This document shows, one piece after another, positions 1 to 8,595 of a DNA stretch of 64,000 nt (its first letter is position 1; every line of letters begins with the position of its first letter). This DNA comes from an uncultured Anaerolineales bacterium (GTDB lineage Bacteria; Chloroflexota; Anaerolineae; Aggregatilineales; Aggregatilineaceae): contig CAKZOB010000052.1 of assembly GCA_937135955.1 (NCBI GenBank), positions 36,446 through 100,445 of the forward strand, given 5' to 3'. The notes under the pieces were generated by a model. It was not told where the DNA came from. It made no database searches and saw only the letters and a program-made list of their open reading frames with translations. The translations under genes were made by a program, and so were the position numbers.

Positions 1-264
1 GTTGCCAGCCCAGACAACGTGCGTATGCGGATCAACCAGGCCTGGCGTGACCAGCATCCCTCCGGCGTCCAGCACTGTCCGCGCCGCGTATGCCCGTTCC
101 AGCCTGGCCGATGGCCCCACCTCAACGATCGCGCCGCGATGGATGGCCACTGCCGCGTCGGCCAGCAGGCCCAGGTCGCCGAGCGCCGCGCCGCGCTGCG
201 GCCCGCCATCGTGGGCGGGAACTGTACACAGTTGCCCGATGTTCGTCACCAGCAGATCAATCAT
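1..264 (-). CDS. hutI: Imidazolonepropionase, N-terminal part (runs off the window)
   Basis: Only the first 88 codons are in the window. The reverse strand reads a typical amidohydrolase N-terminus: a beta-sandwich segment (DLLVTNIGQL), a GAIVEVGPSARL strand-turn, then LVTPGLVDPHTHVVWAGN, whose HTH carries the metal-binding histidines. That motif followed by WAGN is characteristic of HutI, which opens the imidazolone ring in histidine degradation. I chose the ATG at 264 because a GGAGGG lies 10 nt upstream. The in-frame ATG at 273 is only about 1 nt from that site. hutU of the same pathway lies at 44.7-46.4 kb, so the hut genes are scattered. Another amidohydrolase is possible, but HutI fits best. 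Confidence 0.8.
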   Translation of the reverse strand, partial: MIDLLVTNIGQLCTVPAHDGGPQRGAALGDLGLLADAAVAIHRGAIVEVGPSARLERAYAARTVLDAGGMLVTPGLVDPHTHVVWAGN

Positions 265-373
265 CTCGTCCATACCCTCCAGTCTAACACAGCCGCGCAG
301 CCGAGCATAGCTGTTTCTCCTGCGGACGTGGTACGATCGGCCCAGCACCGTTTGCACCGACAGAGAGTATCCC

Positions 374-1129
374 ATGCGCATAGACATCCTGACCCTGTTT
401 CCGGCCATGTTCGCCGGCCCCCTGACAGAGAGCATCCTCAAACGTGCCCAGGAAAAAGGGTTGCTCAGCATTCACCTGCACAATATCCGCGACTACACCA
501 CCGACAGGCATCGCACCACCGACGACACCCCTTATGGCGGCGGAGGAGGTATGGTGATGATGGTCGAGCCGCTGGTCAAAGCGGTGGAGGACGTGCGAGG
601 AGCCGATCAGCATGTGCCCGTGATCTTGCTCACCCCACAAGGGCGCGTCTTCACACAACGGGTGGCCTGCGAACTGGCCGCGCACGACCGGCTAATCCTG
701 ATCTGCGGGCGCTACGAAGGCGTGGATGAGCGCGTGCGGCAACTGGTAGTCACCGACGAGATCAGCATCGGCGACTACGTGCTCACTGGCGGTGAGCTGG
801 CGGCGATGGTCGTTGTGGATGCGGTGGCCCGGCTGATTCCTGGCGTGCTGGGCGCGCGTTGGGCCGCCGAGGAAGACTCGCACGCTATGGGCCTGCTGGA
901 ATATCCGCACTACACGCGCCCGCCGGTGTTCCGCGGCCTGGTGGTACCAGAGGTGCTGCTCAGCGGCGATCATCAGGCGGTGGAGCGCTGGCGACGGCGC
1001 GAAGCCATCCGCCGCACCTGGGAACGCCGCCCCGATCTGCTGCTCATTGCTCCGCTGAGCGAAGAAGAGCGCTGGTTCCTGGGTGAACTGGCCGAAGACG
1101 AAGCGCTCCGGCGCGCCGTACATCCATGA
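374..1129 (+). CDS. trmD: tRNA (guanine-N1)-methyltransferase TrmD
   Basis: Methylates G37 of tRNAs read by CNN codons, using S-adenosylmethionine, to prevent frameshifting. The 251-aa length is normal. The N-terminus has [13 protein letters not shown] and the glycine-rich GGGGGMVMM (about residues 55-63). The knotted SPOUT cofactor site shows as [10 protein letters not shown] (111-120) and [13 protein letters not shown] (131-143). In many bacteria trmD sits in rpsP-rimM-trmD-rplS. Here it lies upstream of ffh, separated from rpsP and rimM, and no rplS is in the window. It diverges from hutI across a 109-bp gap. Confidence 0.97.
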   Translation: MRIDILTLFPAMFAGPLTESILKRAQEKGLLSIHLHNIRDYTTDRHRTTDDTPYGGGGGMVMMVEPLVKAVEDVRGADQHVPVILLTPQGRVFTQRVACELAAHDRLILICGRYEGVDERVRQLVVTDEISIGDYVLTGGELAAMVVVDAVARLIPGVLGARWAAEEDSHAMGLLEYPHYTRPPVFRGLVVPEVLLSGDHQAVERWRRREAIRRTWERRPDLLLIAPLSEEERWFLGELAEDEALRRAVHP

Positions 1130-1228
1130 TTGAAGCTCAGAGCCATCGGCGGACTGCCGAGATACTGTCAGCGCAGAGAAAAAGAGCCGTCGTGGCGAAT
1201 TTCTACCGCGCGCCTCGCTGCGAGAGAG

Positions 1229-1351
1229 TGCGTGCAAAGGTTGACAGCGACTTTGCCCCGCCCGATGACCCTCATCCGCCAGCTCCTTCTCCCGCGCTGC
1301 GGGCTGTTTGCCGTGAGGTAAAGCGGCAAGCGGTTTGGTGCAATCCCCCTG
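1229..1351 (+). mobile_element. Chimeric short element: family A left half joined to family B right end
   Basis: Fills most of the trmD-ffh gap (1130-1437). Positions 1229 to about 1303 match the left half of the family A elements (TGCGTGCAAAGGTTGACAGC and the following CTCATCC/CTTCTCCCGC block). From 1313 the sequence switches to the family B right end (GTGAGGTAAAGCGGCAAGCG, then TGCAATCCCCCTG). No flanking target duplication is visible. The joined halves suggest recombination between two elements, or insertion of one into another followed by deletion. It contains no plausible gene. Confidence 0.7.
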
Positions 1352-1370
1352 CCTCCCGCGAGACTGCCGC

Positions 1371-1399
1371 TTGACGGGGGCACTGCCATCCTTTACAAT
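1371..1399 (+). promoter_or_regulatory. sigma70-type promoter of ffh
   Basis: TTGACG (1371-1376), a 17-bp spacer and TACAAT (1394-1399) match the consensus well. The predicted start near 1406 leaves a leader of about 32 nt before the ffh ATG. The promoter lies just downstream of the chimeric repeat element. Confidence 0.75.
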
Positions 1400-1437
1400 T
1401 CCATCCCGGCATTCGGAGGAAAGCGCGAACAACCAGC

Positions 1438-2766
1438 ATGTTTGAGAGTCTGAGCGATCGCCTGCAAAGCGTCTTTGAGCAACTGGGGCGCAAAGGCCGC
1501 CTGACGGAGGAAGACGTCAATACTGCCATGCGCGAGGTGCGCATGGCCTTGCTCGAAGCCGACGTCAACCTCAAGGTGACCAAGGACTTCATCAATCGCG
1601 TCAAAGAACGAGCCATCGGCGCGGAAGTCCAAAAGAGCCTCAAGCCTTCCCAGCAGGTGATCAAGATCGTGCACGAGGAACTGATCGCCACGCTCGGCCA
1701 GCCGGGTCGCCTGAACCTGAGCGGCCCGACGCCGCGCGTGATCATGCTGGTGGGCCTGCAGGGGTCGGGCAAGACCACCACTGCCGCCAAGCTCGCGCTG
1801 ATGCTGCGCCGCGACAACCGCCGCCCCTTCCTGGTGGCGGGCGACACTTACCGTCCGGCGGCGGTCGAGCAGTTGGTCACGCTGGCCAAACAGATCAACA
1901 TCCCCTACTACCAAGAGGGGACGACCGCTCCCCCGCCCGACATCTGCGTGCGCGGGGTTGAGGCAGCTCGCAAAGCCGACGCGACTGTGGTCATCCTGGA
2001 TACAGCGGGCCGTCTGCAGATTGACGACGAGATGATGGACGAGCTGGTCGCCATCCGCGACCGCACACAGCCCGCCGAAATCCTGTTGGTGGCCGACGCC
2101 ATGACCGGCCAGGAAGCCGTGCGCATCGCCGAAGGCTTCAATCAGCGCGTGGGGTTGACTGGCCTGATCCTGACCAAAGTGGACGGCGACGCCCGCGGTG
2201 GAGCTGCGATCTCCATGCGCGCCGTGACCGGCGTGCCGATCAAGTTCCTGGGCACCGGCGAGAAGCTCGACGGCCTGGAAGTGTTCCATCCGGATCGGCT
2301 GGCTTCACGCATTCTGGGCATGGGCGATGTGCTCAGCCTGATCGAACGCGCCGAGCAGGCGTTCGACATGGAAGAAGCCGAGCGCCTGCAGCGCAAACTG
2401 CTGAAGAATCAGTTCACGCTGGAAGACTTCCTCAAGCAGTTGCAGCAGGTCAAGCGCATGGGTAGCATTGGGCAAATCCTGGATATGCTGCCCGGCATGG
2501 GGCGTCTGCGTCAGCAACTGAACATTGACAACGAAGAAGCGCAGCGGCAGCTCAAGAAAGTCGAGGCGATCATCAATTCGATGACGCCCCAGGAACGGCG
2601 CAATCCCAAGTTGCTGAATGCCAGCCGCAAGAAGCGGATCGCTGCCGGAAGTGGCACGACCGTGCAAGATGTCAACGCGCTGCTGCGGCAATTCCGCGAA
2701 ATGCAGCACATGATGCAGATGATCGGGCGCGGGCGTTTTCCGCGTATTCCTGGTCTGTTCAATTGA
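1438..2766 (+). CDS. ffh: Signal recognition particle GTPase Ffh
   Basis: Binds signal peptides and 4.5S RNA and delivers ribosome-nascent chains to FtsY at the membrane. The 442-aa protein has the N domain (1 to about 90), a G domain with P-loop GLQGSGKT (106-113), DTAGRLQ near 183 and TKVDGDARGG near 246, and a methionine-rich M domain from about 300 to the end (MLPGMGRL, MQHMMQMIG). A good sigma70 promoter stands just upstream, so it probably starts its own transcript. It reads toward rpsP, 119 bp away. Confidence 0.98.
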   Translation: MFESLSDRLQSVFEQLGRKGRLTEEDVNTAMREVRMALLEADVNLKVTKDFINRVKERAIGAEVQKSLKPSQQVIKIVHEELIATLGQPGRLNLSGPTPRVIMLVGLQGSGKTTTAAKLALMLRRDNRRPFLVAGDTYRPAAVEQLVTLAKQINIPYYQEGTTAPPPDICVRGVEAARKADATVVILDTAGRLQIDDEMMDELVAIRDRTQPAEILLVADAMTGQEAVRIAEGFNQRVGLTGLILTKVDGDARGGAAISMRAVTGVPIKFLGTGEKLDGLEVFHPDRLASRILGMGDVLSLIERAEQAFDMEEAERLQRKLLKNQFTLEDFLKQLQQVKRMGSIGQILDMLPGMGRLRQQLNIDNEEAQRQLKKVEAIINSMTPQERRNPKLLNASRKKRIAAGSGTTVQDVNALLRQFREMQHMMQMIGRGRFPRIPGLFN

Positions 2767-2885
2767 CGGGCATTGCCCGTATTTGCTGCGGTTGTCCGGC
2801 AGACTGCCCTGCCAACCCTCGGCAGCGCGCAGCAAACCAAACGTATGCACAGTACTGCACCATCAGTGAGGGATAGGATACAGCG

Positions 2886-3287
2886 ATGGTTCGCATTCGT
2901 CTACGCCGCGTAGGACGTAAGAAACAACCCAGCTACCGCATTGTCGTCGCCGACGCGCGCAGCCCGCGCGATGGTCGTTATATTGAGGCCATCGGCTTCT
3001 ACAATCCGCGCACCGAGCCAGAGACCATCACGGTCAAGGAAGATCGCGCGTTGCACTGGCTGAGCGTGGGCGCTCAACCCAGCGAGCCGGTCGAACGCAT
3101 CTTGAGGAAACTCGGCACGCTCGCTCGTTACGAGCGGCTGCGCCAGGGCGAAGCCCTGGAAGTACTGGTCGCCGAGGCCGAGGCCGAGGCCGCAGCCCGT
3201 GGCCCCATCAGCCCGAAGACCAGCTATCCGCCCAAGCCGAAAGCCAAAAAGGCCGAAGCGGCTGATCAAGCTGCACCGGCGAGCTAA
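2886..3287 (+). CDS. rpsP: 30S ribosomal protein S16
   Basis: Small-subunit assembly protein. MVRIRLRRVGRKKQPSYRIV and the DGRYIEAIGFYNP segment are the family signature. At 133 aa it is longer than the usual 80-90 residues. The extra C-terminal part (from about residue 90) is rich in Ala, Glu, Lys and Pro and probably disordered. It heads an rpsP-khpA-rimM group, but a strong hairpin at 3318-3353 stands between it and khpA and could lower downstream expression. Confidence 0.97.
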   Translation: MVRIRLRRVGRKKQPSYRIVVADARSPRDGRYIEAIGFYNPRTEPETITVKEDRALHWLSVGAQPSEPVERILRKLGTLARYERLRQGEALEVLVAEAEAEAAARGPISPKTSYPPKPKAKKAEAADQAAPAS

Positions 3288-3317
3288 CGGCGGAGCTGCT
3301 GACAATCTGACGCGACG

Positions 3318-3353
3318 AATGCGGACAGCGAGCGGTTTTGTGCTGTCCGCATT
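3318..3353 (+). terminator. Strong hairpin between rpsP and khpA
   Basis: A perfect 12-bp inverted repeat (AATGCGGACAGC with GCTGTCCGCATT) has a 12-nt loop. It is followed only by TGCCCTTTGC rather than a clean T run. It could be a partial terminator or an mRNA-stabilising end that lets ribosomal protein mRNA be more abundant than khpA-rimM. Confidence 0.6.
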
Positions 3354-3407
3354 TGCCCTTTGCGGCGGGCAACCCTGCCCACCGGCTCAACCTGGAGGGA
3401 CACTCCC

Positions 3408-3635
3408 ATGAGAGAACTGGTCGAGTATATCGCCAAGTCACTTGTTGATGACCCTGGTCAGGTACGGGTGACCGAAACCCGTCATGGCAACACCACAGTG
3501 CTTGAACTGCAGGTGGCCCCAGACGATATGGGCCGCATCATTGGCAAAAACGGGCGCATCGCGAACGCCATCCGCGTACTGGTGCGCGTCCCCGCCGCCA
3601 AACAAGGCAAGCGCGTCTCGCTAGATATCGTCTGA
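3408..3635 (+). CDS. khpA: KH-domain RNA-binding protein KhpA
   Basis: A 75-aa single KH domain (YlqC/KhpA family), which binds RNA and in Gram-positive bacteria works with KhpB/Jag in cell elongation and mRNA regulation. The GxxG loop is IIGKNGRIAN. The reading frame stays open upstream to 3360, but I chose the ATG at 3408 because GGAGGGA precedes it by 7 nt and the family begins MRELVEYIAK. Its place between rpsP and rimM is the conserved one. Confidence 0.95.
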   Translation: MRELVEYIAKSLVDDPGQVRVTETRHGNTTVLELQVAPDDMGRIIGKNGRIANAIRVLVRVPAAKQGKRVSLDIV

Positions 3636-3645
3636 GCACACGGTC

Positions 3646-4200
3646 ATGCCCGCTTCTGGCTCAACAGGGCGTTCGCCTGCCCCTCCTTTCCTCTTGCTTG
3701 GACGAGTCCTGCGTCCACACGGGGTGCGCGGAGAAGTACGCATTGAGGTCATCACGGCCTATCCGGAGCGCATTGTGCCCGATCAGCGCGTCTATCTGGG
3801 GCGCGATCCGTCCGACGTGGCTACGGCTGTGCCTCACACCGTCATCAGGGCGCGCAAACACCAGCACTATCTGATTCTCCAGTTCAAAGAGGTTCCCGAT
3901 CGCAACACTGCTGAGCTACTGCGCGAGCAGTATGTGATGGTGGCGCTGGAAGACGCCGTCCCGCTTGAAGAGGGCGAGTACTATCTATTCCAGGTCATCG
4001 GCCTGCAGGTGATCACTACCGAGGGTGAAGTGCTGGGCAACGTGGTAGACGTGATCGAGACGGGGGCGAACGACGTATTCGTAGTACACGGGCCGCGCGG
4101 GGAAGTTCTGCTGCCCGACACCGACGAATGCGTCCAGGACATTGACTTTGAGGCGGGCACGCTCACCGTGCACCTGCTGGACGGCCTGCTGGGCGAGTGA
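3646..4200 (+). CDS. rimM: Ribosome maturation factor RimM
   Basis: Assists 16S 3'-domain assembly by binding S19. The 184-aa protein has the N-terminal RimM barrel (LLLGRVLRPHGVRGEVRIEV, about residues 17-36), then a C-terminal PRC barrel beginning near YYLFQVIGLQV, with the conserved DVIETGANDVFVV segment. It starts 10 bp after khpA and is probably translated from the same transcript. Confidence 0.96.
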   Translation: MPASGSTGRSPAPPFLLLGRVLRPHGVRGEVRIEVITAYPERIVPDQRVYLGRDPSDVATAVPHTVIRARKHQHYLILQFKEVPDRNTAELLREQYVMVALEDAVPLEEGEYYLFQVIGLQVITTEGEVLGNVVDVIETGANDVFVVHGPRGEVLLPDTDECVQDIDFEAGTLTVHLLDGLLGE

Positions 4201-4236
4201 CTTCGCGCCGCCCCGACGACTATCCTGAGGCAGACC

Positions 4237-5352
4237 ATGAACGCGCGCAAATACTGGCTGGGCTTCAACGCCGTCAGGGGTATCGGCCCGCTGCGACTGC
4301 GCGCTTTACGCGCCGCCTTCGACTCCCTGGAAAGCGCCTGGCACGCCTCCGAAAGCGAGCTGGCGGCAGCGGGGCTGGATCGGCGGGCCATCGGCAACCT
4401 GCTGACTGCGCGGCAGCACTTCGATCTCGACCGGATGCTGGAAACCGTCTATCAGGCGGGCGCTGCCGTCATCACGCTGGACGACGCCGACTACCCCTCT
4501 TTGCTGCGAGAACTGCCCGACGCGCCCGCCGTGCTTTTCGTCAAAGGTACGTTGCTCGAGGCCGATCGCTGGGCCGTTGCCTTTGTGGGTACGCGGCGTG
4601 CTACGGCTTACGGGCGCGAGATAACTCGTCAGTTGGTTGCGTCACTGGCAGGGGCGGGGATCACGATCGTCAGCGGGTTGGCGCTGGGCATAGACGCAGC
4701 ATCGCACAAGGCCGCACTGGACGCCGGAGGCCGGACGATCGCAGTGCTCGGTTGCGGCATTGACCGCGTCTATCCGCCGGAACATCGCAAGCTGGCTGCC
4801 GACATTGCCAGCAATGGGGCGCTGATCAGCGAGTTTCCGCTGGGCACCGAGCCAGAGGGCAAAAATTTCCCCGTGCGCAACCGGTTGATCAGCGGGCTGG
4901 CGCTGGGCGTGGTGGTCGTGGAAGCGCCGCTCAACAGCGGTGCCCTGCTCACTGCCGACTTTGCCGCCGAACAGGGCCGCGATGTATTCGCCGTGCCGGG
5001 CAACGTGACTTCGCCGGCTAGCGCGGGCACCAACCGCCTGATCCAGAACGGGGCCAAGTTGGTCGTCAGCGCTGACGACATCCTGGACGAACTGAACCTG
5101 ACGCGCACGACGGTCGAGACTCAGACCCAGGTACGGCAGATCGCGCCCGATTCGCCTCTCGAGGCGACGCTGGCGGCTCTGCTGGAAGACGAGCCGCTGC
5201 ACATAGACGACCTGGTCGAACGCTCCGGCCTGCCCATCACCACGGTCAGCAGCGCATTGGCGCTGATGGAACTCAAGGGAATGGTGCAGCGGCAGGAAGG
5301 CATGACTTATGCGCGCGCGCAGGGCGGAGCGCCCTTGTTGCGCCTGGACTGA
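4237..5352 (+). CDS. dprA: DNA processing protein DprA (Smf)
   Basis: Loads RecA on incoming single-stranded DNA during natural transformation and is also found in non-competent bacteria. The 371-aa protein has an N-terminal helical region (about 1-75, GFNAVRGIGPLRLRAL) and the Rossmann-like DprA core with FVGTRRATAYG, SGLALGIDAASHKAAL, FPVRNRLISGL and VPGNVTSPASAGTNRLI. A C-terminal winged helix follows (about 305-371). It lies 36 bp after rimM. No other competence gene is in the window, so it says little about competence. Confidence 0.96.
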   Translation: MNARKYWLGFNAVRGIGPLRLRALRAAFDSLESAWHASESELAAAGLDRRAIGNLLTARQHFDLDRMLETVYQAGAAVITLDDADYPSLLRELPDAPAVLFVKGTLLEADRWAVAFVGTRRATAYGREITRQLVASLAGAGITIVSGLALGIDAASHKAALDAGGRTIAVLGCGIDRVYPPEHRKLAADIASNGALISEFPLGTEPEGKNFPVRNRLISGLALGVVVVEAPLNSGALLTADFAAEQGRDVFAVPGNVTSPASAGTNRLIQNGAKLVVSADDILDELNLTRTTVETQTQVRQIAPDSPLEATLAALLEDEPLHIDDLVERSGLPITTVSSALALMELKGMVQRQEGMTYARAQGGAPLLRLD

Positions 5353-5408
5353 GAAGACTGCCACACTCACGCTGGATGTGGCAGGAGACTCTCTTACGGA
5401 CAACTGCA

Positions 5409-6491
5409 ATGACCGCACTCTATGCACTCATCATGGCTGGCGGTGGCGGCACTCGTCTGTGGCCGCTCAGCCGACGCAACCGCCCCAAACAAATGTTGCC
5501 CCTGGTCGAAGACCGGACGATGTTCCAGATTTCAGTCGAGCGCCTGGCTCCGCTGTTGCCGCCGGAGCGCATTTTTGTGGTTACGGGCGTTGACCAGGTG
5601 GACGGATTGCGGGCCAGCACACCTCAGGTTCCGCCGGAGAACTTCGTCACCGAGCCGTTCGGCATGAACACCGGCCCGGCGGTTGGCCTGGGGACGATTC
5701 ACATACAGCACCGCGATCCGCAGGCAGTGATCGCCGTGCTCACCGCCGATCAGCACATCGCCGACAAAGCCCGGCTGCGGGGCGTGCTGGCCGCTGCAAG
5801 TGAACTGGCCCTGGACGGTTACATTGTGACGCTGGGTATCCGGCCAGACTTCCCCGCTACCGGCTACGGCTACATTCAGCGCGGTGCGCCGCTGCGTCAG
5901 GTCGGTGAGTTCCAGGCATACCGCGCCGACCGCTTCACCGAAAAGCCCGATCTGGAGACGGCCAAAGCTTTCCTAGCCAGCGGTCTGTATAGCTGGAACA
6001 GCGGCATGTTCATCTTCCGCGTCGAGCAGATCATAGCCGAATATGCTCGCCAGCAACCCCTGTTGTACGGCCTGTTGCGCGACATTCAGGCCGCCCTGGG
6101 ACGCCCCGACTATCCCGACGTGCTGCGTGATAAGTGGTTGCAGATGCCCAAAATCTCCATTGACTACGCCGTCATGGAAGGCGCGCAGAACATGGCCGTC
6201 ATCCCGGTAGATATGGGCTGGAGCGACATCGGGAGCTGGGAAACGCTCTACGATGTGCTGGAACACGACGCCGATGGCAATGCGGCTCGTGGGAATGGCC
6301 GCGGCCATATTCACCTGGGGACAAAAAAGACCCTGGTCTATAGCGATAAGCGGGTGGTGACGATCGGCCTGGAAGACCTGATCATTGTGGACACGGACGA
6401 CATCCTGTTCGTCTGCCGCCGCGACCGTTCGCAGGATGTGCGGGAGATCGTCGAACGGCTGAAGGCCGCGGGAGAAGACGATCTACTATAG
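5409..6491 (+). CDS. manC: Mannose-1-phosphate guanylyltransferase
   Basis: Makes GDP-mannose from GTP and mannose-1-phosphate for glycan synthesis. The nucleotidyltransferase signature is ALIMAGGGGTRLWPLSRR near the start, followed by KQML, then EKPDLETAKAFL and WNSGMFIF. At 360 aa it has only the transferase domain, without the C-terminal phosphomannose isomerase domain of bifunctional proteins. The frame is open from 5376, but the homology begins at MTALYALIMAGG, so I use the ATG at 5409. The ribosome-binding site is weak. Confidence 0.92.
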   Translation: MTALYALIMAGGGGTRLWPLSRRNRPKQMLPLVEDRTMFQISVERLAPLLPPERIFVVTGVDQVDGLRASTPQVPPENFVTEPFGMNTGPAVGLGTIHIQHRDPQAVIAVLTADQHIADKARLRGVLAAASELALDGYIVTLGIRPDFPATGYGYIQRGAPLRQVGEFQAYRADRFTEKPDLETAKAFLASGLYSWNSGMFIFRVEQIIAEYARQQPLLYGLLRDIQAALGRPDYPDVLRDKWLQMPKISIDYAVMEGAQNMAVIPVDMGWSDIGSWETLYDVLEHDADGNAARGNGRGHIHLGTKKTLVYSDKRVVTIGLEDLIIVDTDDILFVCRRDRSQDVREIVERLKAAGEDDLL

Positions 6492-6499
6492 GGGGCGCT

Positions 6500-6793
6500 A
6501 TGGTCATCATCGCCGCCACCATTGACCTGGACCTGCCGGGCGTGGCCTCGCTGAAAGAGAAGCGCGGCATCCTCAAGTCGTTGATTGCCCGCCTGCACAG
6601 TGCTTTCAACATCGCGGTAGCCGAGGTAGACCTGCACGACGCCTGGCAATCGGCGGCGCTGGGCATAGCCATCGTCAGCACCAGCGCCGCTCATGGTGAG
6701 GCCCGCCTTGAACAGGTCTTGCGCTGGATCGAGCACAACCGCCCCGACGTGACCATTGTGGATCACGAACTGGAAGTGATTCACTTTGGCTGA
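6500..6793 (+). CDS. DUF503 family protein (YlxP-like)
   Basis: A 97-aa protein of the DUF503/YlxP family, whose members often sit near translation genes such as rbfA and infB and have no firmly assigned reaction. Family features are the start VIIAATIDLDLPG, the SLKEKRGILKSLIARLHSAFNIAVAEVD core and the closing EVIHFG. It begins 8 bp after manC, so it is co-transcribed. Its 3' end overlaps the convergent dynamin gene by 13 bp. Confidence 0.85.
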   Translation: MVIIAATIDLDLPGVASLKEKRGILKSLIARLHSAFNIAVAEVDLHDAWQSAALGIAIVSTSAAHGEARLEQVLRWIEHNRPDVTIVDHELEVIHFG

Positions 6794-8595
6794 GGCTGGT
6801 TGTCCACAATGATCTCGATGGCATCGAGCAGCTCGCGCAGTGCCCTGGCTTCAGCGGCTTGTTCTTGCAGGGCGTTCTTCTGGCTGGTGTAGCGGTCGTG
6901 TAGCACGCTCAGTTGACTGAACACCGGTGACAGGATTTGCTGCCCATATTGCAACAGGCGGCTCCGCTCGCGGCTGGTCAGGTCAACCAGGGCCTGGCGA
7001 TAGCTGAGCTGTAGCGCGCTCAGACGTTTGTCGAGTTCGCGTTCGGCGTCGCGTTTCATTTTGCGCCAGTAGAGCACGGCAGCCGTCCCGCCGCCCACCA
7101 GCAGCGTCGGTCCCACCACAAAGGTTGCCAGGATGCTGCCAACTGCCGCTGTCACCGCCCCGTGAGCAGCCACGCCCAGCACCACGGCCACAATACCCCC
7201 CAGCGCCGCCGTGAAGCCGGTGGAGAAGCCCAACAGATTGGCGCGGAAGCTCTGGCGCAGATTCTCCGCCAGGCTGTCGTCGGTATAGGATTTCAGTTCC
7301 GCGTCGGCGATGGCGATAGCCGCCTGCAGCGCGGCGCGCTGTTCGGCATAGCCGGTTGCGTCTACCCTGCCAATTTCGCGATCCAGGGAGGTCTGCAGAG
7401 CGGTTAGACGATCGAGGATGCTGCGCCAGTAGCGGCGGCTGCTATCCACTACCTCATTGACATATTGCTCAGAGACTGAAGCGATCTGATCGGGTGCGTT
7501 GGCGATGACCTCACGCTCGAATTCGGCGCGCATAGCCTCGCGGTCGAGCACGCGCGGCGCGCGCTGCAGCGTCAGGTTGCGCCGGATGAACTGACTTCCC
7601 CGCTCGCGCATGGCCGCAAACACCCGGTCGAGTTCACGTTGTGCGGCAGACAGTTGTTCGTCGAGCGTGCCCGCTTGCCGGTTGAGTTCCTCGCGCAGGT
7701 TTTCGGTGAGCGTGGTGTCGCCCCTCACCAACGCGATCTGCGCCTCCAGCGCCGCGACATATCTGCGAATCATACTTTCGGCGAAATCCAGTTGGGCATA
7801 AAGCTTTTGCTTGGCGGGCGGCACGCGCTCGAAAATGCTGCGCAGGTAGTCGCGGACGGCGTTCATACCGCCCGGATCGTGCGCAGCGCCGGCGAACAGT
7901 CCACCGCCTTTCTCTTTGAGCGCCTGTTTGGCCGATACCATGAAAATTTCCGGGCGCAGATCGAGCAATTCGTGCAGTTGCTGGCGGACGAAAGCCAGCA
8001 CCTCTTTCTGCTCGTGCTTCTGCAACAGGTCGGCCTGATTGATCACCACTACGATCTTCTTGCCGTAGTCCTTGGCCAGTTCCAGGTAGAGCCGCTCAGT
8101 TTCGGCCAGGGCGCGCTTGGCCGAAAGCAGAAAAATGACCAGGTCACTGCGGCTGAGGAAGCTCTTGGCGATCTGTTCGTGCTTGCGGAATACCGAGCCA
8201 GTGCCCGGCGTATCCACGATGACCACGCCCGGCCCGCCCGTGTTCGGATGCAACCACTCGCGCACCACGCCCTGTTCGCGCCAGGTGAACTCGCTCTGAC
8301 GCCTGGGTGCCCAGCGAATGAGTTCGATGGCGTCCGTGGTGGGTGTGATGCCCGTGGGCAACAGTTCGTCGCCCAGCAGGGCGTTGATGAAGGTGGACTT
8401 GCCCGCGTTGAATTCGCCAACTACCACTACCAGGAAGAACATTTCCTGCAGGTCGGCAGCGTTCTGTTGCAGACGCCGGCGATCCTCAGCGTGTTCTGTG
8501 CCCATCTGCGCCAGGATGTCGGCTATTGCCTGCAACAGGCGGACCGTGCGCTCACGCGCTTCGGCAATGGGACCTTCCAGGACGATGCTAGTCAT
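6781..8595 (-). CDS. Bacterial dynamin-like GTPase (second of pair)
   Basis: A large GTPase expected to bind and remodel membranes. The 604-aa protein has G1 VGEFNAGKSTFINALLG (about 60-76), G3 VDTPGTGSVF near 129 and G4 NQADLL near 188. A long helical middle region follows. A hydrophobic hairpin at about 455-510 (LGGIVAVVLGVAAHGAV and AVGSILATFVVGPTLLVGG) is the likely membrane paddle, and a coiled C-terminal stalk closes the protein. It overlaps the upstream dynamin gene by 4 bp (ATGA), so the two are translationally coupled. Paired bacterial dynamins (e.g. DynA/DynB) often form hetero-oligomers. A paired role here is inference. Confidence 0.9.
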   Translation of the reverse strand: MTSIVLEGPIAEARERTVRLLQAIADILAQMGTEHAEDRRRLQQNAADLQEMFFLVVVVGEFNAGKSTFINALLGDELLPTGITPTTDAIELIRWAPRRQSEFTWREQGVVREWLHPNTGGPGVVIVDTPGTGSVFRKHEQIAKSFLSRSDLVIFLLSAKRALAETERLYLELAKDYGKKIVVVINQADLLQKHEQKEVLAFVRQQLHELLDLRPEIFMVSAKQALKEKGGGLFAGAAHDPGGMNAVRDYLRSIFERVPPAKQKLYAQLDFAESMIRRYVAALEAQIALVRGDTTLTENLREELNRQAGTLDEQLSAAQRELDRVFAAMRERGSQFIRRNLTLQRAPRVLDREAMRAEFEREVIANAPDQIASVSEQYVNEVVDSSRRYWRSILDRLTALQTSLDREIGRVDATGYAEQRAALQAAIAIADAELKSYTDDSLAENLRQSFRANLLGFSTGFTAALGGIVAVVLGVAAHGAVTAAVGSILATFVVGPTLLVGGGTAAVLYWRKMKRDAERELDKRLSALQLSYRQALVDLTSRERSRLLQYGQQILSPVFSQLSVLHDRYTSQKNALQEQAAEARALRELLDAIEIIVDNQPQPK

